Source: Dermatemys mawii (lineage: Eukaryota > Chordata > Testudines > Dermatemydidae). From it: DNA of 64,000 nucleotides. Under the pieces are notes generated by a model, which worked only from the letters and a program-made list of their open reading frames with translations, did not search any database and was not told where the DNA came from. A program made the position numbers and the translations under genes. Below, piece by piece: positions 46,760-55,798 of this stretch (positions are counted from its first letter, which is position 1; every line of letters begins with the position of its first letter). The stretch is taken from positions 60,428,858 through 60,492,857 of the forward strand of contig ML677334.1 of assembly GCA_007922305.1 (NCBI GenBank). The letters are read 5' to 3'.

Positions 46760-47700
46760 GCTTTGGAGAGTAAGGTTTCTTATTTAACAAAGATTAGAAT
46801 CTAAGCTTTCCTCTAAAGAAGTAGGTTTCTAGCTCTTATGATTGCAAAGACAAGGATACGGTGAAATGTCCGAATGTGCAGGAAGCTCCAGTGTTCTGCT
46901 GCTCAGAGTACTAACTTTCTCAAGCTACAAAAGAGTGAAAACTAGCAGAAAACTTCTCTTCAGAATCCCGTGGACAGCCTTAAAACTGAGCCACAGTTTC
47001 ATTGTATTGCTACATAGGAAAGCAGTGAACAGCAGCAGAATCACACTCTAGAGCTATATGCTGGGAGATGAGGGACTTAAAAGAAAGGCAAGGAAAAGAA
47101 TTGCAAAGGCAGCCCCATGGTTGCAGCTGTAGCTAGGTATGTAACAGATTTAAGACAGGCACAGAAAGACTGATAAAGATCCAGTGACCATTACTCCGTC
47201 ATTCTGGAATTCAGCCTTGAACTTATTGTCTTTTGAAGCTGCTTGCTTCCTCCACATACCTACATGGCAGAGAGAAATAAGCTGGAGCACTGAGCAGGAT
47301 CCATCGACTACAAACTGGCAGGAATCCCAGCACAATCCTCCTTGTCAACAAATTTAGTGAGTGGAATGGGGAGACGTTCTGAGCATCTCACGGGAATTTG
47401 CCTTTGGAGAGCAGCAACAACTGCCTCCCTGAGTTCTCTGGTATTGTCTCTGGTTATGAAGCATCTGGTAAATATTTTAAGAACTTATATAATAAAATAT
47501 ATTTTATGCAGAAGTTTGTGTACACAAATGTTATATTATCTTTTCAGATATTTATAGAAGTGCGTAAGCACTGGGCTATATAGGTATAAATACTGCTCCC
47601 TCGTTGAATGATAGTATGTAGCGGTTTAAGATTAATTTATGCTTAACTAGTGCAATTAAAAAAATAGAACTCAACTGGAAGAAAGCCTGTAAAAAAGGCA
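46760..47700. other. Sequence inside the MCM4 pseudogene gap
   Basis: Nothing MCM4-like. A minus-strand stretch at about 47310-47480 stays open for some 55 codons (containing ELREAVVAALQRQIPVRC) but matches no protein I know and has no clear splice sites. Confidence 0.4.
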
Positions 47701-47886
47701 GATGTTACCTGTGGATAGCAGATCAGCTGTCTGTATAGATTTGTGTCAAAAGATCTCAGATGGTCACAGTTTACATTTAGAAATGGTTCCCCAACCATAC
47801 TGATCTGCAAGATGTTTAAAAACACCACATTAAATCACAAGCATTTTAGTCTGAAAAGCAAGTTAGTGCTAGCTGTATTACTGTAG

Positions 47887-48204
47887 CAGGGGGGTCAGCA
47901 ACCTTTCAGAAATGATGTGCCAAGTCTTCATTTATTCACTCTAATTTAAGGTTTCACATGCCAGTAATACATTTTAACTATTTTAGAAGGTCTCTTTCTA
48001 TAAATCTATAATGTATAACTAAACTATTGTTGTATGTAAAGTAAATAAGGTTTTAAAAATGTTTAAGAAGCTTCATTTAAAATTAAATTAAAAGGCAGAG
48101 GCCCCCCAGACTGGTGTCCAGGACCTGGGCAGTGTGAGTGCTACTAAAAATGAGCTCACATGCCACCTTTGGCACATGTGCCATAGGTTGCCTTCCACTG
48201 CCGT
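47887..48204. mobile_element. hAT-like MITE
   Basis: It starts CAGGGGGGTCAGCAACCTTT and ends GGCACATGTGCCATAGGTTG then CC. The target duplication is not clear. Its right edge lies a few bases from the donor of the 48210-48304 MCM4 block. Confidence 0.65.
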
Positions 48205-48304
48205 AGTACCTCCTCAAGTTGCTTATATAGAGTGGTTCATTAAGATCCAAGCCAACGTTTTCTTCTGCTGTAGCCAACAGATCAATAAAACGCTGAAGAA
48301 ATCT

Positions 48305-49399
48305 CTAAATATTGAGAATAATATAATATATTTTTTTAAAATTTTAAAGTGCCCAAAGGGACAGAGCTGTGATTTCACTGCTACACCATTCCTACACTGG
48401 ATGACATTTTCCTGGCCCAAATTGCCTTCAAAAATACTCTATCGCAGGTACTCAAAAACTCCCAAAGGGTAGGGATTCTCCTATAGGAAATACAGGGTAT
48501 TTCTCTCATGCACACTACAAGTTCCTTAATTCCAACACTCCCTTTCAAATTTCACACAGTAAAGTATACCAGTTACTTTGACAAAGCCTTATCAAGCTAC
48601 TATCCCTTTTTATTGAACTAATTTTATAAATACAAGTTAAAAGAATACTTCTGGGAACAGGACAACATGCTAAATTTATTACCATTAAATAAAATACAAA
48701 ATTTTACTGAGGATTTTAACCTCTATCACACCCTAATGCCTACAAACCTTACTCCATGACCAAAATCCCAACATAGTAAGCTGTGTACAAACAGAATAAA
48801 AAGAGCTTTCCCAAAAAGGTTACCATCTAAGCAGAAAAGACAAGAGACAACAGATGGATACAAACAGGGACATAAAAAGAAACAGGGAAATGGTATTGGT
48901 TAGTATGACAGGCAGTGGCCTCAGCACATCAGTAGCCTAGCTTTTGTAAAGGTTTTTGCAGGCCACACAGAAAAGGAGAGGCTTAAGAAGAACTTAAGAG
49001 GAGGAGAATAAGGTAGCTTTATAGATATTTACAGGGAACAACTCCTAAGTGTAAAGGGCAGCATGGGAAAAAGCAGAAAGATACTTTGAAAATTTTACAA
49101 ATGGGCGATAGAAGCGGTCCAACTTTAAAAGAAAGTAGACTTCTTAAAAGTTAATGAGAGTTGATGGGTAAGGTGCAGTTAAGGCCATGACAGACCTTGA
49201 AAATGAAGACCAAGTAGCTTATGCTCAATGCAGCTGAGAAGAGGAAGCCAGTGAAGAGACTTAAAAAGAGAGGGGTGATCTGCTCAAAACAACATACTAC
49301 AAAAATATTTGTGGCAACATTCTGAGCAGGGCAAGGTTTCATTTGTTAAGGCCAGAGAAAAGGGTGTTGCAGTAATCAAGACACAAGAGGGGAGTTTTA
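48305..49399. other. Intron sequence of the MCM4 pseudogene, nothing recognised
   Basis: No repeat ends or exons recognised. Confidence 0.4.
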
Positions 49400-49629
49400 G
49401 GCCAGGTCTACACTATAGACCTATACTGATATAACTGCACTGCTCAGTGGTGTGAAAAATTCATGCCCAAGCAACACAGTTATACCAGTCTAATCACATG
49501 TACAGATAATGCTAAGTCAATAGGAGAGCTTCTCTCATCAACAGGGAGGTGGATTAACCATGCTGACAGGAGGAGGAACTCTCATTGGTAGAGGAGCACC
49601 CATACAGCATTTTAAGTGTAGACCTGTCC
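49400..49629. mobile_element. Harbinger-like MITE, TTA target duplication
   Basis: The ends GGCCAGGTCTACACTA and AGTGTAGACCTGTCC are inverted repeats. TTA flanks both sides (49397-49399, 49630-49632). Confidence 0.87.
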
Positions 49630-49977
49630 TTAGATGGATGGACAGAGAAGGTTGGATCTTAGAGAGATTATGCAGGTTATATTTTCCGCTGGGAAGATCA
49701 AGAGCTCTGTTTCAGATATGTTGAGTTTGAACTCACAGGTAGACATCTATGAGGAGATGTCAGAGACCTGGGCTGCAATTTTAGTTTCAACACAAAGACA
49801 GGTCTGAAGTAGAGAGGCACAACTGAGTTTTGTACATAGAGGAGACAGCTGAATTTGTGTTTGCAGATGAGATTACCCAGAGATAAGGTGGAAAGGGAGA
49901 AAAGAAGGGAACTCAGGACATAACCATTTGAAACTCCCACAGAATGTTAGAGGGCGGACGAGGAGGATCCTCTTAAG

Positions 49978-50397
49978 TAGAGGTGGCCAACTTGTGGCTC
50001 CAGAGCCATGTGAGGCTCTTCAGAAGTTAATATGCAGCTCCTTGTACAGGCACCGACTCTGGGGCTGGAGCTATAGGTACCAACTTTGCAGTGTGCTGGG
50101 GGGTGCTCACTACTCAACCCCTGGCTCTGACACAGGCCCTTCCACCACTCCACCCCTTCCGACCCCCTCCCTTGACCCTGCTGTGCCCTCACTCCTCCTT
50201 CCTGCCTCCTGTACGCCATGAAACAAATGATTGGGAGATGCAGGGAGGGAGAGGGAGGTGCTGATCAGCAGGGCTGCTGGTGGGTGGGAGGCACTGAGAG
50301 TGGGTGGGTGGAAATCTGATTAGGGGGACTGCTGATGTACTACTGTGTTTCATTGGTAAATTCTGGCTCTCTCTCAGGCTCAGGTTGGCCACCCCTG
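49978..50397. mobile_element. hAT-type MITE, with a second repeat nested in it
   Basis: The ends are TAGAGGTGGCCAAC and GTTGGCCACCCCTG. The flanks are CTCTTAAG and CTCTAAAG (8 bp, one change; 49970-49977, 50398-50405). At 50046-50220 the interior holds a piece of the GC-rich repeat family of 18260-18628. It lies 27 bp from an MCM4 pseudogene exon. Confidence 0.85.
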
Positions 50398-51726
50398 CTC
50401 TAAAGGACACGCTTGTTCACCTACCTGGAATTTTTCTTTGCATGAAACTACATTAACATCTGTTCCTCAGATCACAAGCTTTTGTCCAAGAGATTGTTCA
50501 CTTGCCAATGCATTCTCTGCTGGCTGTGGGAAGAAGAAAGCCATCAGTATGGATAACATAAATATATTTTTGCTGGTAATTTTTCTTCTAAATGTGAAAC
50601 AGCTACCTACCCCATCAGAATGCAAGTCCACCTGTCTGGCTTTGGGGGCAGATCCTCTGCCTGACTGGAGTTCCTCACACACCATAGAATGTATTGTATG
50701 GATTAAAATTTATATTTGTCCAAGCCAGAAAGAACACACTTTGCTAAAATAGTTTATTTTAAACCCCAACAATATTTTAAAACCCTGTAGAGCTTAACAA
50801 ACAGCTCACACTCAGGGCAAAAAGGGATGTTTTAGGATGAATATATTGTTATTGGGGTATGTTAATTAAATTAAATGCAAGGCACTAACTAACCTGTAAA
50901 TGAAAACAATCCTGTTCATTCAAAAAGGCCCTTTTTGTTTTTAAATTGACAGCTGTGTAAAAGCCTACATTAAATCTTTCAGTACTGGCCACTTAATAGT
51001 CAACAATACACAGATATCAGCATTTTGCTCCTACTACTGACAAGCATACCGGATTCGCGAAATTGTGGTGGGCTGGAAAACAAAACATCTTGAGCGCTGG
51101 GCTTTGCATGTCAACTGCTGGAAAAGTTGGCACTGGGTGTAGATCTGGAGTCAGCTGTTCAAAATTTTTGTGAAGGAGGAAAAATCTTCAGTGCGTGCTG
51201 CAAGAAGATGAAAGCTGGTAAGTAGCTATTTCAGATGTTAGCTGCAATGTTCTACACAGATTAATGTTAAAAGATCAAAACACAAAATAAATAATATGAT
51301 AGAATAGCAAAGAACTTGACTGTTATAAAATTAAAAAGCAAAGTGCAATATTTTGTTGAAATGAAAAGAGTATCTGTGAGATTCGAAAAGTGGAAAACAG
51401 CTTAAGGCAATTTAAAAAAAATTATTACTGCAATTATCTTCCTAAATGCTTAAGAAATCAGAGCTGCTACTAGTAGTGCTATGAAAAGCTAGCTCATACG
51501 ATGCTTTTCATCAGTAGACTCCTTTGTAAAGTGCTTTAAGAGCAATATCATTATCCCTATTTTCCAGCTTGAGAAGCTGAGGCAGAAAGGAGGAAACGAC
51601 CTTCACAATGGTGAGTATCAAAGCTTTTCAAGTGCAGTGCTAAGTTTCACATATCATATTTGTAAATTTGCCTCTGTTTCTCTTTTAAAAAGCATTCTCT
51701 TGCACCAATGCATTGTTGAAGACCAA

Positions 51727-51952
51727 GGCCACGTCCATACAACAAAATTTTGTTAACCTAGCTATGCCAGTGACGGATGTGAGAAACAGCCCTAGCTGAC
51801 ACAGCTATGCCAGTAAAAAAACACAGTTGTGATAACAGAAGTGTTTAACAGAAATGGAAAAGACTGCCCCACAGCAAGCTGATCTTACAAATGACATTAC
51901 CTACCTTCCCGTATAACTGTGTGGGCAACGGCTCTGTAATGCAGACAAGGCC
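51727..51952. mobile_element. Harbinger-like MITE, decayed
   Basis: The ends GGCCACGTCCATAC and ATGCAGACAAGGCC are weak inverted repeats, with CAA and TTA as flanks. Confidence 0.65.
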
Positions 51953-52394
51953 TTACAGAAAAAACAAGTTTAGCTGAGACTAACAAAGATCAATGCTGCT
52001 TAAGTTGTCGTCCTCCTCTGAAAAGGGTTTAAACCAATAACTTCTTACATCCTGCATGTCCAAAGACTTTTACATTCTTGCTTTAATGACAAAAAGCTGC
52101 TTTTATCATTCTTCCCAAGGTGTTAGCCCTGCAGAGCAAACATGGGTGAAAGTAAGCTGGACTCCATCTGTTCTTGGGCATCAGCTGCTTAGGCTTAAGC
52201 TGTCAGGGATGTGAAAAAGCCACACTCCTGAGCACAGCTAGGAAGACCCAACCTGGATGGTAGGTGGGCAGCTACGGTCATTTGGGGAGAGGCGTTCTGT
52301 CAGCATAGATGGTGCCTATGTTATGGGCCGGGGTTACAGCAGCGCAGCTATGCCACACCAGTACTGTATAGTCATAGATGATCTTGAAAAGGGG

Positions 52395-53420
52395 GTAAAC
52401 AATGGCAAAATTTACAGATGATACAAAACTACTTAAGATAGTTAAGTCTGAAGCAGACTGCAAAGAACTACAAAAGGATCTCACAAAACCGGGTGAGTGG
52501 GCAACAAAATGGCAAATGAAATTCAATATTGATAAATGCAAAATAATGCGCATTGGAAAACATAATCCCAACTATACATATAAAATGACGGGGTCTAAAT
52601 TAGCTGCGTTACCACTCAAGAAAAAGATTTTGGAGTCGTGTATAGTTCTCTGAAAACATCCATCCAATGTGCAGCAGCAGTCAAAAAAGCTAACAGAATA
52701 TTGGGAATCATTAGGAAAAGAATAGATAATAAGACAGAAAACATCGTTTTGCCTCTACATAAATCCATGGTATGCCCACATCTTGAAAACTGCGTGCAGA
52801 TATGGTCAAACAATCTAAAAAAAAGATATACTGGAATTGGAAAAGGTATGGAAAAGGGCAACAAAAATGATTAAGGGTATTGATTGGCTTCCATGAGGAG
52901 AGATTAATAAGACTGGGACTTTTCATTTTAGAAAAGAGACAACTAAGGGGGAGTATGACTGAGGTCTATAAAATCATGACCAGTGTGGAGAAAGTAAATA
53001 AGGAAGTGTTATTTACTCCTTCTCTTGACACAAGAACTAGGGGTCACAAAATAATATTAATAGGTAGCAGGTTTAAAACAAACAACAGGAAGCATTTTTT
53101 CACACAACTGCACAGTTAACCCATGGAATTCTTTGTCACACGATGTTGTGAAGACCAAGACTATAACAGGGTCCACAAAAGAACTCGATAAATTAATGGC
53201 GAATAGGTCCATCAATGGTTACTCACCAGGATGGGCAAGGGTAGTGTCCATAACCTCTGTTTGCCAGAAGCTGGGAGTGGGGGCGACAGGGGATGGATCA
53301 CTTGGTTATCTGGTCCATTCATTCCCTCTGGGGCACCTGGCATTGGCCACTGTCAGAAGACAGGATACTGGGCTACATGGGCTTTGGTCTGACCCAGCGT
53401 GGCCATTCTTATGTTCTCTG
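52395..53420 (+). mobile_element. CR1-type LINE, 3' half of ORF2 and 3' end
   Basis: Broken frames encode [75 protein letters not shown] and NSLSHDVV. This is the end of the reverse transcriptase (FADD box as FTDD) and the following ORF2 tail. The untranslated end (GGGGCACCTGGCATTGGCCA then GTATGGCCATTC-like text) closes at about 53420. It sits in the first intron of the MCM4 pseudogene. Confidence 0.85.
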
Positions 53421-54033
53421 CGCTGTGCACATGCCCTTGCCAAGCACCAAACAGGGAGCGGGGGGCTGCCCACCTCCCCCACCCCAGGCACTACTTAGCC
53501 TGCCTGTACCTTCCCGGCCGGACGCTCATCTCCTATGGAGTTTGAAGGGCTGCCGCCGCAGTCAGCTGCCCCCCGTCCCATCCCGACGCACTCGCGCCCT
53601 GCAGAGAAAAACTGCACTTGGAGTCGGGGGGTTGGTGCTTCGCCCTCACTTGCTGCCGCGGCGGCTCGGGGTGGAGGCCGGTGAGGACACGACGCTGCTC
53701 CAACGGCTGCTGCTCCCTGCGCGTGTGGAGAGAGAAACTGAGGCAGAGCAGAACGACCGAACCCCGCCCCGCGCCCCCTCTCCCGCGTGCCCGCCGGCCC
53801 CGCACCGGGAGCGGACAGCCCGGCCCAGCTCTGCGCCGCCCCCCGGCACCTGCTCCGAGCCGGGCCCTGAGACCAACAAACAGCACAACACAGAGCCCCC
53901 TGCTCGCCCAGGGGGACGCCCCCGCCCCCCTTCGCGCGCAGATATTGGAGGGGGGAGGGGTTGCGGCGTCTCGCGCTCTTACCCCGCTTCTCTTCCGCGA
54001 GCACCTTCAACCAGCCCGTGAACCCCGAGAAAA

Positions 54034-54090
54034 TTCCGCGCCAAACCGGTCACGTGGGTGAGCTCTCGCGGGTTTTCCCACCAATAGCCG
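54034..54090 (-). promoter_or_regulatory. E2F site, E-box and CCAAT box
   Basis: GCGCCAAA (54038-54045) is the complement of the standard E2F site TTTGGCGC. CACGTG (54051-54056) is an E-box and CCAAT is at 54081-54085. These suit a replication gene such as MCM4. Confidence 0.6.
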
Positions 54091-54422
54091 CACGGGAGAG
54101 CCTAACTCGACCCACAAAGGGGGGCGGAACCACCCATCTAGGTTCTAGATACGGACGATCGTGCCATAGGGGTTCTGTGGGACTCTCTGCATGGACAGAG
54201 CAAAGTCTCACAAGAGCCCGATTCTTCCACAATACCGGAAATTCACCCAGGTAAAGCCTACGTCAGATTCACTGGCAGGGTTCCCCCTCTCTCCGTGGTG
54301 ACAATGGTGCCGCCCAGACTTGACCAAGTTTCGCGGCACAGGCCGTCATCAGCCCTTCTTATGGGTGCCGGGGCCGGCTTCCGTGTCTCCGGCTAGTTTC
54401 GCGAGCTTTGTGGCTGTTACTC

Positions 54423-54434
54423 GGAAGTGACGTC
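54423..54434 (+). promoter_or_regulatory. ETS/CRE-type site before the UBE2V2-like exon
   Basis: GGAAGTGACGTC joins an ETS core to a CRE half, a common housekeeping promoter arrangement, 64 bp before the ATG. Confidence 0.5.
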
Positions 54435-54497
54435 TTGCATGCGGCGGAGGTGACGTGCGGTGCGCAGGCTCGGGCCGGTGGGAGGGGTCTGCACAAG

Positions 54498-54513
54498 ATG
54501 GCTGGATCCACAG
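54498..54513 (+). CDS. UBE2V2: Probable first exon of UBE2V2 (ubiquitin-conjugating enzyme variant)
   Basis: ATG GCT GGA TCC ACA G ends at a GT (GTCTGT) and encodes MAGST plus the first base of a Gly codon. Human UBE2V2 starts MAVSTG with a very short first exon in the same phase, and UBE2V2 is the neighbour of MCM4 in tetrapods. UBE2V2 is a catalytically inactive partner of UBE2N in K63-linked ubiquitin chains. The next exon was not found up to 64000, so intron 1 exceeds 9.4 kb, as in mammals. Weak points: the donor is not a strong consensus, and only 16 coding bases are available. PRKDC, the usual head-to-head partner of MCM4, also starts MAGS, but the following residues do not match it. 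Confidence 0.45.
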
Positions 54514-55020
54514 GTCTGTGCGGGGGGCTCGAGATGGGCCTGGGGCGGGTGCGGAGAAGCGGGTGTCCGCTCTGTGGGCTGCGAGGGCCCCGGGGTGGGG
54601 CTGGGAATGTACCTGCCTCTCTCCAGCAAAGGGGAGCTGGTGTCAGGGCTGAGGCGCGGCGACAGGGCCCTGCGATAGCCAGAATCTGGTGCGGGGGGTC
54701 CCCAGCAGAGCCCCGGTGCGGGGGGGCGGCACGGCAGCGCCTCCCGTCTCAGTACCGGGAGTAGGTGCGGCGGGGCAGGAGTTCTCTCTCCCTGCGGCGG
54801 GGCGGGGGGGCACCCACATCTCGGGTCCTGGTGCGAGGCTGGCAGAGGCCGAGCGTGGAGCCCGAGTCCGTACGGTGGGGAGGGAGAGGACCTCAGTGCC
54901 CGCACGGAGGATGGGAGGCGGCGAGGCAGAGCCAAGGGGAGATGATGGTTTAGTGCCCGCTGCCGGGGTGTGGGTGCCTCAAAGGCAAGGCCGAGTAGGA
55001 GGGACACAACCCGTCTGAAA

Positions 55021-55460
55021 AAGAACAAGAGCACTCGTGGCACCTTAGGGCTTGTCTTCACTAGCACGGGGAGAGATCGAGCTTATGGCGATCGGTTTAT
55101 CTCGTCTAGTCAAGACACGATAAATCAATCGCCAGCGGTGCCCTGTCGATTCCATAACTCCAGCTCGCCAAAAGGTGCAAGCTGGAGTCAAGCTGGAGTC
55201 AGGACGGCAGGTAAGTCGGCTGTAGATACGCCGATTTCAGCTATGTTATTAACGTAGCTGAAATTGCGTATTTACAGTCGATCCCCTGCCCTAGTGAGGA
55301 CCAGCCAGAGACTAACACATTTATTTCGGCATAAGCTTTTGTTCAGATGCAGTGGGCTGTAGCCCAGGAAAGCATATGCTTCAACACATTTGTTAGTCTC
55401 TAAGGTGCCATGAGTACTCCTGTTCTTTTTGCCAATACAGACTAACACGGCTGCTACTCA
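55021..55460. mobile_element. Penelope-like tail in inverted form, split by a MITE
   Basis: An inverted left part (AAGAACAAGAGCACTCGTGG, then after the MITE AGAGACTAACACATTTATTT) faces a direct right part (about 55340-55460) ending TGCCAATACAGACTAACACG. The direct part keeps stem II (GTGGGCTGTAGCCCAG) and GAAA (55368-55371), but CTGATGA has become CAGATGC. Confidence 0.72.
55048..55306. mobile_element. Harbinger-like MITE inside the Penelope-like tail
   Basis: The ends are GGGCTTGTCTTCACTAG and CTAGTGAGGACCAGCC. The pre-insertion site can be read from other Penelope tails (CACCTTAGAGACTAAC), so the right-hand target duplication is damaged by a small deletion. It is 75-80% like the copy at 55529-55798 by eye. 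Confidence 0.78.
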
Positions 55461-55528
55461 GAACCCATCTCAGTGTCTAGTGCAGAGCGACTTATTGTAC
55501 AATCCAGGGGGACGGATACCATCTCATA

Positions 55529-55798
55529 GGGCTTGTCTTCACTAGTGCGGGAAGAGATCGATCTTATGGTGATCAATTTATTGCGTTTCGTCGAGACGTG
55601 ATAAATCGATCACCAGCGGCACCCCCATCGACTCCAGCTTGCCAAAAGACACAAGCTGGAGTCGATGGGGGAGCACACCGCTGCCGCTGTGAGGACAGCA
55701 GGTAAGCCAGCTGTAGATACCCCGATGTCAGCTACGTTATTAATGTAGCTGAAATTGCGTATCTACAGTCGATCCCCCGCCCTAGTGAGGACCAGCCC
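55529..55798. mobile_element. Harbinger-like MITE with internal perfect hairpin
   Basis: The ends are GGGCTTGTCTTCACTAG and CTAGTGAGGACCAGCCC. ATA flanks both sides (55526-55528, 55799-55801). Inside, 55622-55641 and 55652-55671 are perfect 20-bp complements around a 10-base loop. Confidence 0.85.

Larger units (their letters stand above)
45516..53690 (-). pseudogene. MCM4: MCM4 unprocessed pseudogene, helicase core deleted
   Basis: Exon-like blocks with splice sites follow MCM4 order on the minus strand: 53650-53690 (xSSPASTPSRRGS), 51050-51197, 50611 to about 50690, 50425-50523 (ASEQSLGQKLVI), 48210-48304 ([18 protein letters not shown]), 47709-47804 ([20 protein letters not shown]) and 45516-45593 (MFEEALRPLADDDFFTVTGK, then stop). 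The start codon is GTG (53688-53690). The conserved Trp after KLVI is TGA (50467-50469). Frameshifts lie at about 48225, 50655 and 51100. The usual acceptor before the last exon is gone. No block for the zinc finger, Walker A/B or other AAA+ parts exists between 45.6 and 47.7 kb. MCM4 is essential, so a working copy must exist elsewhere. Introns show it is not a retrocopy. The plus-strand shadows are ignored. Confidence 0.9.
53450..54960. promoter_or_regulatory. CpG island, divergent promoter of MCM4 copy and UBE2V2-like gene
   Basis: A 1.5-kb CpG-rich block lies between the minus-strand MCM4 exon 1 and the plus-strand exon at 54498. CpG sites are still dense, so the island does not look decayed even though MCM4 is broken. 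That suggests it is kept for the plus-strand gene, or that the break is recent. Confidence 0.75.

Noticed and set aside
45516..53690. MCM4 as a functional gene
   Set aside because: The in-frame TGA, frameshifts, GTG start and missing core exons cannot be reconciled with a working helicase unless the assembly is wrong.
53293..54061. 242-residue plus-strand frame and other long frames in the CpG island
   Set aside because: GC-rich DNA with few stop codons. They run from a CR1 end into MCM4 exon 1 antisense and show Pro/Arg/Ala-rich composition typical of chance frames.
54498..54764. PRKDC exon 1
   Set aside because: The first four residues (MAGS) fit and PRKDC is the usual neighbour of MCM4, but reading on gives GLCGGLEMGLGRV, which does not resemble PRKDC. 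The short exon ending at GT fits UBE2V2 better.
54408..55067. Long frames on both strands after the UBE2V2-like exon
   Set aside because: They lie in a CpG island and in the start of the intron. No recognisable domain on either strand.
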